The notes below the pieces were generated by a model, which was not told where the DNA came from, did no database searches, and was given only the letters and a program-made list of their open reading frames with translations. Below are positions 29,907 through 38,942 of a stretch of DNA of 64,000 bases, piece after piece. The position numbers were made by a program, and so were the translations under genes. Position 1 is the stretch's first letter, and every line of letters begins with the position of its first letter. The stretch is from JBAOHV01 sp963714875. GTDB lineage: Bacteria > Actinomycetota > Acidimicrobiia > Acidimicrobiales > Microtrichaceae. The stretch covers positions 124,001-188,000 of the forward strand of contig CAVQQI010000014.1 of the NCBI GenBank assembly GCA_963714875.1, written 5' to 3'.

Positions 29907-30365
29907 TCAGGCGCTGCCCGGCGGAGGCGGCGGCGCCACGGTGCCGGGGGGTGGGGGCGGAGCGACGGCCCCACCCGACGGCGGCGTCGGCCCGGGTGCG
30001 GGCGGCGGCGGGGGTGCTGCTGATCCCGGCGGGGGCGGGGCCGCAGCTGCAGCGCCGGGCGGGGGCGGGGGTGCGCTCGGCCCGCCGGCCGCACCCGGGG
30101 GCGGCGGTGCGATGGAGGTCATCTGCAGGTTCAGCGGGCCCTGGCCCTCGAGCTGTCCGAGCCCGGTCAGGCACCGCTGGCGCTGCTCATCGATGTCCGC
30201 CGGCGGACGACCGTTGGCCTCGAGGTACGCGAGCACACCCAGATCGTGCAGGTAGGCGTCGCCCTGCTTGCCGGGCGATCCACCGGTGGTCGCGCTGTTC
30301 ATCGCTTCGTCGGCCTTCGCCATCGCCTGATCGGCCAGCCCCTTGGCCTTGTCGAGAAATCCCAT
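29907..30365 (-). CDS. Small protein with long Pro-rich tail
   Basis: 152 aa. The N-terminal half is predicted helical (M-G-F-L-D-K-A-K-G-L-A-D-Q-A-M-A-K-A-D-E) with a conserved-looking L-G-V-L-A-Y-L-E-A-N-G-R. The C-terminal half is nearly all P-P-P-P-G repeats with Ala and Ser. No signal peptide. Poly-proline tails can bind SH3-like or profilin-type partners, but nothing in the window names one. The start was chosen at the ATG with GGGAG upstream; the longer frame is spurious. Confidence 0.65.
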   Translation of the reverse strand: MGFLDKAKGLADQAMAKADEAMNSATTGGSPGKQGDAYLHDLGVLAYLEANGRPPADIDEQRQRCLTGLGQLEGQGPLNLQMTSIAPPPPGAAGGPSAPPPPPGAAAAAPPPPGSAAPPPPPAPGPTPPSGGAVAPPPPPGTVAPPPPPGSA

Positions 30366-30475
30366 GGTCGCTCCCGAGGTCGTCGTCAGATGAACCCTAC
30401 TGACGCCAGCGGTCCACCGGAGCCACGTCGCGCGCCGTTGGCCCACACGGTTCCCCGGACCTAGCGTCAGCACCC

Positions 30476-31198
30476 ATGAACTCGACGCCCAGCGATGCAA
30501 CTCCCGCCGTCACCTGCAACATCACCGGCGGTGTGGCCACCATCTCGATCGACGACGGCAAGGCGAACGCGCTGTCCCATGCGGTGCTCGAAGGGGTCGA
30601 ATCGGCGCTCGACCGGGCGCTGGATGCCGACGTGGCAGCAGTCGTGGTGGAGGGCCGTGACGGCAAGTTCTCCGCTGGCTTCGACCTGGCGGTCATGACC
30701 TCGGGCCCGACCGAGGCACGCGACATGCTCGGCCGCGGAGCCGAGCTCGGGCTCCGCTTCTACGAACTGCCGGTCCCCGTCGTGTTCGCGGTCACGGGCC
30801 ACGCGCTCGCCATGGGCGGCATCCTGCAGTGCTGCGCCGATGTGCGGATCGGGGCCGACGGCCCCTACAAGATCGGCCTGCCGGAGGTGCGCATCGGCAT
30901 GCCGGTGCCGGCGTTCGCCGTCGAGTTGTGCCGCGATCGGCTCAGCCCCCGGTGGTTCAACCGGGCGGTGCAGCTGGGAGAGGGACTCGACCCCCGCCAG
31001 GCGTTGGAGGCCGGGTTCTTCGACGAGGTCGTCGAGCTCGACCAGGTTCGGCCCCGTGCCCAGGAGATCGCTGCGGACCTGGCGACGAACGTGCACTCGG
31101 GCCCGTTCCGCATGACCCGCTCGACGCTCCGTGGGGATCTTGCGGCTCGGCTCCGCGAGGCACTGGCCGAGGACCTCGCGGCCTTCACCGTGGGGTAG
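30476..31198 (+). CDS. Enoyl-CoA hydratase/isomerase family protein
   Basis: 240 aa crotonase-fold protein. Oxyanion-hole segments are visible: G-K-F-S-A-G-F-D-L (near 63) and H-A-L-A-M-G-G-I-L-Q (near 110). The later L-P-E-V-R-I-G-M-P matches the family, though the usual second catalytic Glu of hydratases is not certain. It begins N-A-L-S-H-A-V-L, as expected (D-D-G-K-A-N-A-L-S). Probable role in acyl-CoA breakdown. It stands alone between two secreted-hydrolase genes. Confidence 0.9.
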   Translation: MNSTPSDATPAVTCNITGGVATISIDDGKANALSHAVLEGVESALDRALDADVAAVVVEGRDGKFSAGFDLAVMTSGPTEARDMLGRGAELGLRFYELPVPVVFAVTGHALAMGGILQCCADVRIGADGPYKIGLPEVRIGMPVPAFAVELCRDRLSPRWFNRAVQLGEGLDPRQALEAGFFDEVVELDQVRPRAQEIAADLATNVHSGPFRMTRSTLRGDLAARLREALAEDLAAFTVG

Positions 31199-31270
31199 CG
31201 ACCCCGGGGTCGTTCACCGGCGGTGGCCCGGCCCGGACGAGGCCGCTCAGCACGGTCGATGATCGAGCTC

Positions 31271-31302
31271 GCCCGGCGTGACGGCGTCAGCGCCCGCCGG
31301 GC
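31271..31302 (-). terminator. Candidate terminator hairpin
   Basis: 8-bp inverted repeat (31271-31278 / 31295-31302) enclosing a smaller TGACG/CGTCA repeat, just past the end of the gene at 31312 and between convergent genes. Confidence 0.45.
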
Positions 31303-31311
31303 CGACCCGAC

Positions 31312-33493
31312 TCAGTAGTCGAAGTCCTCGGCCGGCTTCGCGAAGCACGGCTCCTCGCCACACGGGTCGATGATCGTGCCGGCGGGCTGGAAGAACGCCC
31401 GCTTCTGCTCGATCACACCCGGCTGGCGGCGCGGGTCCTCGTGTGGGTCCGCGCAGCGGGGCGAGTCGGACCGGTCGGAGTTGTCGCCGGTGCAGTCGGC
31501 GATGTACCGCGCCGACATGGTCGGCGTGATGTTGCCAGACGGTGGCGCAAGGGTGCCGGAGTCCCAGTAGAACATCGCCGAACCCGTCAGCGGGAAGGCG
31601 CGGATCGGGTCGATGCCCCAGAACGGCTGCGGCACGATCGTGGAGCCCACCGGGAGCGCCGGCTGGTACATCGGGATGCCGAGCGTGCGGGCGATGTTGT
31701 CCGCGGTGACGTTGGCGACCTGGTGATCGCCGAAGGCCACGGTCAACAGGACCTCCTTCGGCGGCGTGAGGTCGTAGGGCCGATCGGTCAGGTGCTGGAC
31801 GTACCCGCCCGTCTCTCCCCGGTCCCACAGCATCTGGAGGATGCCGAACACCAGCTGCTGGTCCAGCGCGTTGGGGTAGGCGCCACGCAGGATCACTGCG
31901 TACTCGTCGAAGTCGACGCTGCGGTTCAGCAACGTGGAGTAGTTCATGCCGCCGACACCCAGCGAGGCCTTCGTCCAGTCCTGGGCGATGGCCGTGACGG
32001 CACCCCCCATGATGGCGCCCTGGCTGTTGCCGTCGAAGTAGGCGGTCTCGGTGTTGATCATGTTGGCGCCACCGGTGGTCTGGAACTCCGGTGCGCTCCC
32101 CAGACCGTCCAGGTGCACCATGAGCCGACCCAGGTAGAGGGTGTTGATCAGGCTCTGCTGCAGCCGGTCGGCGACCGCGGGGAACTTGGAGATGTCCGAC
32201 AGGGCCTCGATGGCGTAGCTGACGTCCTCGGCCGACAGGCCGATCCAGTTGGTCGCGCAGTACAGGGCGTTCAGCTCCGCAGCGGTGTGCTGGACCTGGC
32301 TCGAGTCGGCCTCGCCCGCGGAACCCAGCAGGCCGTGGCCGTACACCACCGGAATCGCCTCGCCGGTCTCCTCGGCCTCCTCGGGCACGGAGCAGACGAA
32401 CGACGCGGTGTAGGTGCCGCTGGCGACCGGTTCGCCGGTCGCGGGATCGATGTCGAGCACGCCACCCGGACGGCCCCGCTCGGTCAGGTAGAGCGGCACC
32501 TCGAAGGTGCCCTCGACGATCTTCGCGATCCCCGGCTCGAGGTCGTCGGTGCTGGTGCCGGTCACCTCGAAGCTCGGCGCGCCGCCGTCGAGGCGTCCGA
32601 ACGCGTCCTGACGCATCGCCAGCACGTTGCCGGCGAGGGACTCGTCGGAGGCCACCGTGAACCACCACGACAGGTAGAGATCTGCACGGTTCACCCCGGC
32701 GGCCGCCATCTCGGAGAAGACGACGTCGAAGTCCTCCCGGCGCTCCTCGATCTCGGGCGAATCGGTGGGGTTGTTGTCGCGCAGGACCTGGAATGCGACG
32801 GGAGCAGGGATGCGCAGCCCGTTGGCGTCCCGGATGTCGCGCAGCGCGACCGCGAAGCGATGGGTCTCGATCAGCGAGATGGCCGGGCGCAGGATCAGCG
32901 CACGGTCGGCGTCGGTCTCGGCACGGCTGTCCATCTCGGCCCAGTGGGGAACCAGCTGACCGGTGTCCAGATCGACGATGACCGTCGCCGAGTCCTCGGT
33001 CACCGAGAACCCGATGTCACCTTCGGTCGGGAGCGCGGTCAGGGCGGGATCGATCCCGGGGATGTGCACCAGGATCGGGGTGTTGGGGCTGAAGCCGTCG
33101 TTCAGGTTCCACGCGGCGGGATCCAGCGTCTGGCCGCCGACGTTGGGCAGCAGACCCTGGGGGAGATCGACCCGACGGCCGGTGCCGGTGGTCTCGTCCT
33201 CGACGGTGTAGACGTCGCTGGGGAACGGCAGGAGGCAGCTGCGGGTGTCGAGCTGGTCGCACCCGGTGGGCGACTGCTCCAGCACCGTCTGCAGCTGGGA
33301 CGACTCCTCGTCGGTCAGGTCGACCGGCTCGGGAGCCTCTCCGATGGCGGTCGCAGGTGGCGGCCTCTTCGGCGGTCGGATTCCCCTGCGAGATGTCGCC
33401 GGAGAACGCCGGCTGGTTCTCCTCGGGGGCGCACGCCAGCGCGAAGAGCGCCACGACACCGATCAGGACGGGCACACGAAGTCGAGCGTTCAC
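31312..33493 (-). CDS. Secreted alpha/beta-hydrolase lipoprotein, second copy (apparent frameshift)
   Basis: About 726 aa when repaired. The GTG at 33493 has AGAGGA upstream and opens a lipoprotein signal (V-A-L-F-A-L-A-C). Frames change near 33355, where dropping one base joins E-E-A-A to P-A-T-A-I-G-E-A-P-E-P-V. The mature protein has C-L-L-P-F-P-S-D-V-Y, T-G-R-R-V, a beta domain, then Y-G-H-G-L-L-G-S and the nucleophile elbow G-N-S-Q-G-A. It is a relative of the gene at 27906, 2 kb away. A secreted lipase or esterase is likely. The last ~100 residues carry Cys-rich segments (C-T-G-D-N; C-A-D-P; C-G-E-E-P-C) absent from the relative. Confidence 0.8.
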
Positions 33494-33600
33494 GGCATTC
33501 CTCTGTCTTGCGCACTCATGACGGATGTCGACCCTAGCCGTGGGCGTCCGGAGCAGGAAAACACGCACCGCCGGACCCACCGACGACCCGCGCGAGCGGG

Positions 33601-34689
33601 TCAGCGACCGCAGACCGGCCAGGGCCGGGTACCGCGCATCCGCAGCAGCAACAGCGCCCGGTAGTCCTGTTCAGCCGGGCTGGCAGCCGCCGGATCACCG
33701 GCGCCTCCGACCCCGCGCCAGGTCGCGAAGTCGAACTGGTAGGCGCCGCGGTAGCGACCGGAGCGGCTGACGATCGAGTAGTTGCCGCGGGACTCGCACT
33801 GCCGGATGCGTGCAAGCGTCGCGGACTCAGCAGCACTGGGTCCGCCCGCTGCGGGCGCGAGCGGGGCGCCTCCGCCCTGCGCTCCTCCACCGGCACCCGC
33901 GGCGGTGGTGCCGGCCGATCCGCCACGACCGACAGCTGCACCATCACCGTTCGCGGACGCCGCTGCCGCAGCACGGGCGGCATCAGCAGCGGCGCGATCG
34001 GCTGCACGTCGGGCTGCGGCGTCACGTGCCGCGGCCTCGATCGCCCGGGCGAGCCCGGCCTCGGCATCGCGTTCGAACGCAGCGGCCTGGATCAGGTCGT
34101 TACGCGCATCCTGGAGGTCGGCCCGGGCGCGGTCGACCTGGATCGCCGCGTCGAGCGCCGCTGGTGCGTTGGCCGCTTTCAGCGACTCGTAGCGGTCGGC
34201 TGCCTCGTCGGCCGAGACCGACTGGCCCAGCAGCAGGCTCGACTGCCAGGCCAACACCTGGGCCTGTTCGATGCTGAGGGTGGATCGGAAGAGCTCGGCG
34301 CGACCGCCGTCGATGTAGGCGGCGACCGCGTACTCACGCAGGTCGCGGCGCGCCTCGGTCAACTCCGAGGTGAGCTCGGCATCGACGCCTCCGAGGCGTT
34401 CGACCTCAGCTGTGGCGGCGACGAGCGCTGCGTCAGCTGCGGCGACCCGCTGCTCGGCCTGTTCACGATCGGCGGTGCGGGCCGCCAGCTCTCGTTGCGC
34501 CGCATCGACCGGTCCGTCGGCACCTGATGCCGGACCGATCGAGCCGAGCAGCAGCGCAGCACCGACCACGGCGACGATGAGGATCTTCGCGGCGGGGCCG
34601 CGACGTGGGCGACCGCGCCGCGACGACAGCTCGGTCGGGGCGCGGTCGGGGCGGTCGGTGGGGTGATGGTCGGGGTGGTGCACGGTCAC
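33601..34689 (-). CDS. Rpf/transglycosylase-like secreted protein with coiled coil
   Basis: 362 aa. Basic N-terminus, membrane/signal segment at about 36-56, a long Ala/Arg/Glu coiled coil (60-240), Gly/Ala linker, then a lysozyme-like transglycosylase domain (I-R-Q-C-E-S-R-G-N-Y ... G-A-Y-Q-F-D-F-A-T-W) with the catalytic Glu in C-E-S. This ending is typical of Rpf-like enzymes that cut peptidoglycan and wake resting cells. The protein ends P-W-P-V-C-G-R, so two Cys (C-E-S and the final C) may pair. Direct repeats resembling MtrA boxes lie 70-102 bp upstream. Confidence 0.85.
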   Translation of the reverse strand: MTVHHPDHHPTDRPDRAPTELSSRRGRPRRGPAAKILIVAVVGAALLLGSIGPASGADGPVDAAQRELAARTADREQAEQRVAAADAALVAATAEVERLGGVDAELTSELTEARRDLREYAVAAYIDGGRAELFRSTLSIEQAQVLAWQSSLLLGQSVSADEAADRYESLKAANAPAALDAAIQVDRARADLQDARNDLIQAAAFERDAEAGLARAIEAAARDAAARRAADRAAADAARAAAAASANGDGAAVGRGGSAGTTAAGAGGGAQGGGAPLAPAAGGPSAAESATLARIRQCESRGNYSIVSRSGRYRGAYQFDFATWRGVGGAGDPAAASPAEQDYRALLLLRMRGTRPWPVCGR

Positions 34690-34758
34690 TCGCAGCGTTG
34701 GCCATCTGTCGGCGGCTCGCTTCTGAGCACACCGACCCGGGGAACGGGGACGGAGTCT

Positions 34759-34791
34759 GTCACGCGTTCGTCACGTAACGACAACGTCACC
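34759..34791. promoter_or_regulatory. Direct repeats resembling MtrA boxes
   Basis: GTCACG occurs at 34759 and again at 34770, and GTAACG at 34775 pairs with GTCACC at 34786, so two direct-repeat pairs each have an 11-bp pitch. MtrA of actinobacteria binds loose direct repeats of GTMAC type at Rpf and cell-wall hydrolase promoters. The site is 70-102 bp upstream of the Rpf-like gene. Confidence 0.45.
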
Positions 34792-34913
34792 GTTCCATCG
34801 GCACCTCGGCACCGTGACTCAAGGACTCGATCCGCGCGACCGCAGAGCGGGTGGAACGTCGCGCCGCCGCGTCCGCGGCACCGCGGCGGCCACCGGTACT
34901 GCGCAGCCGGGCT

Positions 34914-35264
34914 TCAGTCCACGCGCCGGCGTCGCAGCAGCACGATCGCGACCACCAGGGCCAACAGCCCGGCGGCGGTCAACGCCGCGATCATCACCGC
35001 ACGGTTCGCCGTTCCCTCGTCGGGCGCTGCGGCGACCGGCACCTCGGAACCCGGCACCTGTCCGGGACTCGACGGGGTCGCCGGAGCGGCGTCACGCAGG
35101 TCGACCTCGATGGCGTCCGCTCCGGCCGACACGGGAACATCGACCTCGACCGTCCCGGTCGAGCCGGTGCTCGGCGGCGGATCCAACAGGGCCTCCACCG
35201 GTGCAGGTTCCTCGGCGCCGCCGCCCGACGGGCGGGGGCGTTTCGGATCGTAGGCGGCCATCAC
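34914..35264 (-). CDS. Small C-terminally anchored protein
   Basis: 116 aa. Cytoplasmic or linker part rich in Pro, Ala and Glu, followed by a single C-terminal membrane segment (A-V-M-I-A-A-L-T-A-A-G-L-L-A-L-V-V-A-I-V) and R-R-R-R, the tail-anchor style. No family recognised. Its start overlaps the ParA stop by four bases (ATGA), so it is translationally coupled to the ParA-like protein and may act as its membrane partner. This is inferred from position only. Confidence 0.65.
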   Translation of the reverse strand: MMAAYDPKRPRPSGGGAEEPAPVEALLDPPPSTGSTGTVEVDVPVSAGADAIEVDLRDAAPATPSSPGQVPGSEVPVAAAPDEGTANRAVMIAALTAAGLLALVVAIVLLRRRRVD

Positions 35265-36247
35265 AGATCTCCCGTGGTCGTGGACAGACGCAGCGGGTCG
35301 GTCGACACGGGGCCCACCTGCGCGACCGTCGCCGGAGCCGGCGGCGCTGCCGACTGCGGTCGAGCGTCCGGCTCCGGCACGGGCGGTGCGTCCGACGCCG
35401 GCGACCCGTCGACCTCGGGGCCCGACCGTGCTGTGGGCGACGCTGCAGCCGTCAGGCCGGTGCGCGCCGGCAGGACGCCGAGCGACCTGGCCAGCTCATC
35501 GAACTCGCTGGCTGCCTCGGCGGCGCCGTCCCGGGTGAGCGCATGCACCGGCTCCGACTGCGCCGCCGCCTCGGCGACCGCAGCTCGGAGCCGCACCGCC
35601 GGATCGAGCACCAGGTCGGGATGGAGCTCACGGAGCTGGCCGTTCCAGTAGTTGCCGTCGCGGGTTCGGCCGAGACGGTTCACGACGATGCCGGCGACAG
35701 CGGGCCGACCGCTGCGGCGCTCGGCGATCCGGGCGATGTTGCGCAGGATCTGCTCGACCCCGTCGGAGCTCCACGCCGCGGGCTCTGCGACGATCAGCAC
35801 CCTGTCCGCCGCGAACAGGGCGTTGACGGTCAGCAGGCCGAGCGACGGTGGGCAGTCCACGATGACCTCGTCGTAGTCGGCGACCACCCCCTCGATGGCG
35901 ACCGCCAGTCGGTCCTGCGCGCCGATGACGTCCATGGCCAGATGGTGCTCGCGCTGGGCCAGTGCGGGAGAGCTGGGAGCCACGTCCACCGTGGTCGTCC
36001 CGTCGTCGGGGAACCAACCCGACGGGCGGATCACGGACCGCAGAGCACCGGGCCGCTCGGACTCGAGCGCCTGGTCCACCGTGGCCGCAGCGTCCCAGAT
36101 CCCCAGCCCGGTGGTCGCATTGGCCTGCGGGTCCAGGTCGATCACCAGGACGCGGCGGCCACCCGTCGCTGCGGCAGCGGCCAGCCCGAGGCTGACCGTC
36201 GTCTTGCCGACGCCGCCCTTCTGGTTCACGATCGCGGTGACGCCCAT
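35261..36247 (-). CDS. ParA-family ATPase (orphan)
   Basis: 328 aa. Deviant Walker A K-G-G-V-G-K-T-T at 10-17, D-L-D-P-Q-A-N-A-T at 37-45 and Walker B V-D-C-P-P-S near 130: a standard ParA/MinD-type ATPase that dimerises on ATP and binds DNA or membrane. The C-terminal ~70 residues are Pro/Ala-rich. No parB gene and no parS palindrome were seen nearby, so this is not the chromosome-partition pair. The coupled downstream gene encodes a tail-anchored protein, and cell-wall genes lie on both sides, so a positioning role in the envelope is possible. Confidence 0.88.
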   Translation of the reverse strand: MGVTAIVNQKGGVGKTTVSLGLAAAAATGGRRVLVIDLDPQANATTGLGIWDAAATVDQALESERPGALRSVIRPSGWFPDDGTTTVDVAPSSPALAQREHHLAMDVIGAQDRLAVAIEGVVADYDEVIVDCPPSLGLLTVNALFAADRVLIVAEPAAWSSDGVEQILRNIARIAERRSGRPAVAGIVVNRLGRTRDGNYWNGQLRELHPDLVLDPAVRLRAAVAEAAAQSEPVHALTRDGAAEAASEFDELARSLGVLPARTGLTAAASPTARSGPEVDGSPASDAPPVPEPDARPQSAAPPAPATVAQVGPVSTDPLRLSTTTGDL

Positions 36248-36435
36248 GGGGGCACGCTACCCAACCGGCACCACCTCCAACAGCGATCCGAGCGCGACAC
36301 GGGCGGCCCGGGACCGGGCGACGCACGGTCGAACCCGGCCACGTGGCCCCGCGGGACCGCGGTGGGACAGGGACACCGCCGCTGCTGGATCGGCCCCGAC
36401 CGGCTCCTCTCGCACGGTCATGGCACACTCGCCGC

Positions 36436-37363
36436 GTGCCCGAGCTGCCCGAGGTCGAGACCATCCGACGCCAGCTCGCACCGCGGCTCGCCGGAGCGGT
36501 GTTCGTGGACGGGTGGGCGTTCCCCTCGGGGAAGTTCACCCCCGCCCTCGATGCGATCGGCGCTCGCGTCGAGGGCGTCCGACGGCGGGGGAAGTACCTC
36601 CTCATCGACCTCGACCGCGACGGCGATCCCGAAGAGCTGATCGTGCACCTGGGCATGACCGGACGGCTCTCGGTGACGGACGCGGACCCCGGTCGACCAC
36701 GGGTGCGTCGACCTCGCTGCCGCGGACACAGCATCGACGGGCCGGGCATCCGAGGACCCCGACGGGTCCACATGGGCGAGGTCGACCCACGCCACGGAGC
36801 CCGACGGCGCACACCTACGCGCCCGCTGGACGCTCGATGACGGCCGGGCCATGTTGTTCGACGACGTGCGGCGCTTCGGTCGCATCGCGGTGGTGCCCGC
36901 AGGGGCGCACCGATCGCTGCCCACCCTGGCGGCGCTGGGGCCGGAACCGTTCGATGATGCGTTCTCACCCGAGGAGCTCCGCGCACAGGTGAACCGCAGC
37001 GAGCGGGCGGTGAAGACCCAGTTGCTGTCGCAGCGCCTGGTGGCCGGGGTCGGCAACATCTACGCGGACGAGGCGTTGTGGCGCGCGGGTGTCCACCCGC
37101 GTTCCCGAAGGATCACCCGCGCCGCTGCGCAGCGACTGCGCGATGCGATTCGCGCGGTGCTGCACGAGGGCATCGAGCACGGTGGCACGACGTTGAGGAA
37201 CTACCGCGACGCCGAGGGCGGCGAGGGGACCAACCAGCGCTACCTGGACTGTTACGGCAGGGCCGGGGAGCCCTGCAGCCGGTGCTCCACGATCCTGCGC
37301 CGGACGGTGATCGATGCCCGGGCCACCGTGCACTGCCCCGAGTGCCAGCGACGCGGCGGGTGA
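36436..37363 (+). CDS. mutM: Formamidopyrimidine-DNA glycosylase (apparent frameshift)
   Basis: Starts at a GTG giving the mature P-E-L-P-E-V-E-T, where the N-terminal Pro is the catalytic nucleophile after Met removal. It has the E, the K in R-R-G-K-Y-L-L, and the H-L-G-M-T-G-R loop. The second frame has L-D-D-G-R-A-M-L-F-D-D-V-R-R-F-G, N-I-Y-A-D-E-A-L-W and the C-terminal zinc finger C-x2-C-x16-C-x2-C with R-R-T. A one-base insertion near 36690-36703 separates the frames. MutM removes 8-oxoguanine. The middle segment (S-T-G-R-A-S-E-D-P-D) is longer and more polar than in most MutM proteins. Confidence 0.92.
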
Positions 37364-37430
37364 GCTGATGGACACGGGACCGTCCGGTGCGCCGAAACGG
37401 GGACCGACCGGGGGAACTGCCCCGGGTGAT

Positions 37431-37457
37431 GGAACGGCACCCGGAGATCATGTTAGA
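37431..37457 (+). promoter_or_regulatory. Candidate ECF-sigma promoter before the M15 peptidase
   Basis: GGAAC at 37431-37435, 16 bases, then GTTAGA. The upstream half lies in the loop of a 7-bp hairpin (CCGGGTG/CACCCGG). The 211-bp region 37364-37574 has an AT-rich patch and no other gene. A SigE-type envelope-stress promoter would suit the cell-wall gene that follows. Confidence 0.3.
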
Positions 37458-37574
37458 TTTCATTTCCGTTACGAATCCGCTCCGTTGGCGGTCCTGCCGT
37501 AGAGCCATCGACGCTCCCGCTGTGGGCGTCCTCCCACGAATCATCACCAGATCCGAGGCGACACTCCCCACGTC

Positions 37575-38915
37575 ATGACTTCCTCTCCGCGACGCACACG
37601 TTCGACCATCCGATTCCGGGCCACCGCAGCCGTTGCCGCGGCAGTCGCGGTGTCGATGCTGCCCGTGTCGCCTGCGCCCGCCGGCGCGGCGCGCGGCCAG
37701 GAAGGCGGCAGCATCCAGCAGCTGCAACGCGAGCGCGACGAGGTGCGCCAGAAGAAGGCCGCCCAGGCGTCACAGGTGAATGCGCTCGAGGCCTCCGACG
37801 CCGAGGTGACCGCTGCGCTGGCGACCCTGTCGTCGAACGTGAGCGTGCAGCAGGACCGCGTGGAGGAGTCCGAGCGTGCAGTCGCCCAGGCAACTGCGGA
37901 ACAAGAGGCTGCAGAGTCCGCTCAGGCACAGAAGCAGAAGGAGCTGGACGGGATCACCGCACAGATGAAGGAGTCCGCGGTCGAGGCCTACGTCTCGGCG
38001 GGGAGCGGTGACAGCTACTCGACGCTCGGCTCGGGCAACATCAACGACGCCGTGAACAAGCGGACGCTGCTCAGCGTCCGGGCCAGCAAGGACATCGATC
38101 TGGCCGAGCGCTACCGGTCGGTGCAGGAAGACCTGGAGATCCAACGAGCCGCGGCCGCGGACGCGGCCGAGCGTGCCCGCACCAAGAAGGCCGAGGTCGA
38201 GAGCCGCCTCGAGGACCTGAACTCCGCCTACGCAGAGCAGCAGGCCTTCGCTGCCCAGGTCGAGCAGCGTCTCGACGCAGCGCTGTCCGAGGCCGCCTCG
38301 CTCGCCTCGTTGGATGCGGGTCTGTCAGCGTCCATCACCGCCAAGCAGGCCGAGATCGCTCGTGCTGCGGCGGCACAGCGCGCCGCACAGGAGGCCCGTG
38401 CCGCCAGGAGCGCTGCAGCCTCACGGGCCACCGCGGTCGTCAGCGGCGGCGGGTCCTCCGGTGGCCGGGCCCCGTCGTCCGGTGGTGGGGGCGGTGGCGG
38501 CGGGACTCCGCCGAGCATCACCGGCAGCGGATCCATCGTGTCGGTCGGCGGAATCCGGGTGCACCAGTCGATCGCCGGCAACCTCCAGCGCATGTTGGCC
38601 GCGGCCTCGGCTGCAGGGATCAACCTGAGCGGTGGCGGCTACCGCGACCCGGCGGGCCAGATCGCCGTTCGCCGCAACAACTGCGGTAGCTCCAACTACG
38701 CCATCTACGAGATGCCGGCCTCGTCGTGCCGACCGCCGACCGCCCGACCTGGTTCGTCGATGCACGAACGAGGGCTCGCGATCGACTTCGTCCAGAACGG
38801 ATCAACGCTCAACCGTGGAAGCTCTGCGTTCGCCTGGTTGCGTGCCAACGCTGCCAGCTACGGCTTCTTCAACCTGCCGTCGGAGCCGTGGCACTGGAGC
38901 ACGAACGGCAACTGA
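37575..38915 (+). CDS. Secreted M15-type D-Ala-D-Ala peptidase with coiled coil
   Basis: 446 aa. Signal peptide (about 1-42, A-G-A-A-R-G), a long charged coiled coil to about residue 285, a Ser/Gly linker with G-G-G-G-G-G-G-G, and a C-terminal M15B/VanY-like domain: S-M-H-E-R-G-L-A-I-D-F (zinc His and Asp) and E-P-W-H-W-S (third ligand and base). M15 enzymes trim peptidoglycan stem peptides. The FtsX/EnvC-like coiled coil recalls the coiled coil of the Rpf-like protein at 33601, so both may be driven by a membrane partner. It starts 211 bp after mutM. Confidence 0.88.
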   Translation: MTSSPRRTRSTIRFRATAAVAAAVAVSMLPVSPAPAGAARGQEGGSIQQLQRERDEVRQKKAAQASQVNALEASDAEVTAALATLSSNVSVQQDRVEESERAVAQATAEQEAAESAQAQKQKELDGITAQMKESAVEAYVSAGSGDSYSTLGSGNINDAVNKRTLLSVRASKDIDLAERYRSVQEDLEIQRAAAADAAERARTKKAEVESRLEDLNSAYAEQQAFAAQVEQRLDAALSEAASLASLDAGLSASITAKQAEIARAAAAQRAAQEARAARSAAASRATAVVSGGGSSGGRAPSSGGGGGGGGTPPSITGSGSIVSVGGIRVHQSIAGNLQRMLAAASAAGINLSGGGYRDPAGQIAVRRNNCGSSNYAIYEMPASSCRPPTARPGSSMHERGLAIDFVQNGSTLNRGSSAFAWLRANAASYGFFNLPSEPWHWSTNGN

Positions 38916-38942
38916 GCCCCGACGCTGCGTCCGGGGGTCGGA

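Noticed and set aside
35261..36247. Chromosome partition locus (parAB)
   Set aside because: No parB and no parS-like palindrome (TGTTTCACGTGAAACA type) were seen nearby.
37372..37460. c-di-AMP riboswitch (ydaO) call before the M15 gene
   Set aside because: Only the 5' segments resemble the consensus; the conserved 3' core is not evident. Kept only as a low-interest finding.
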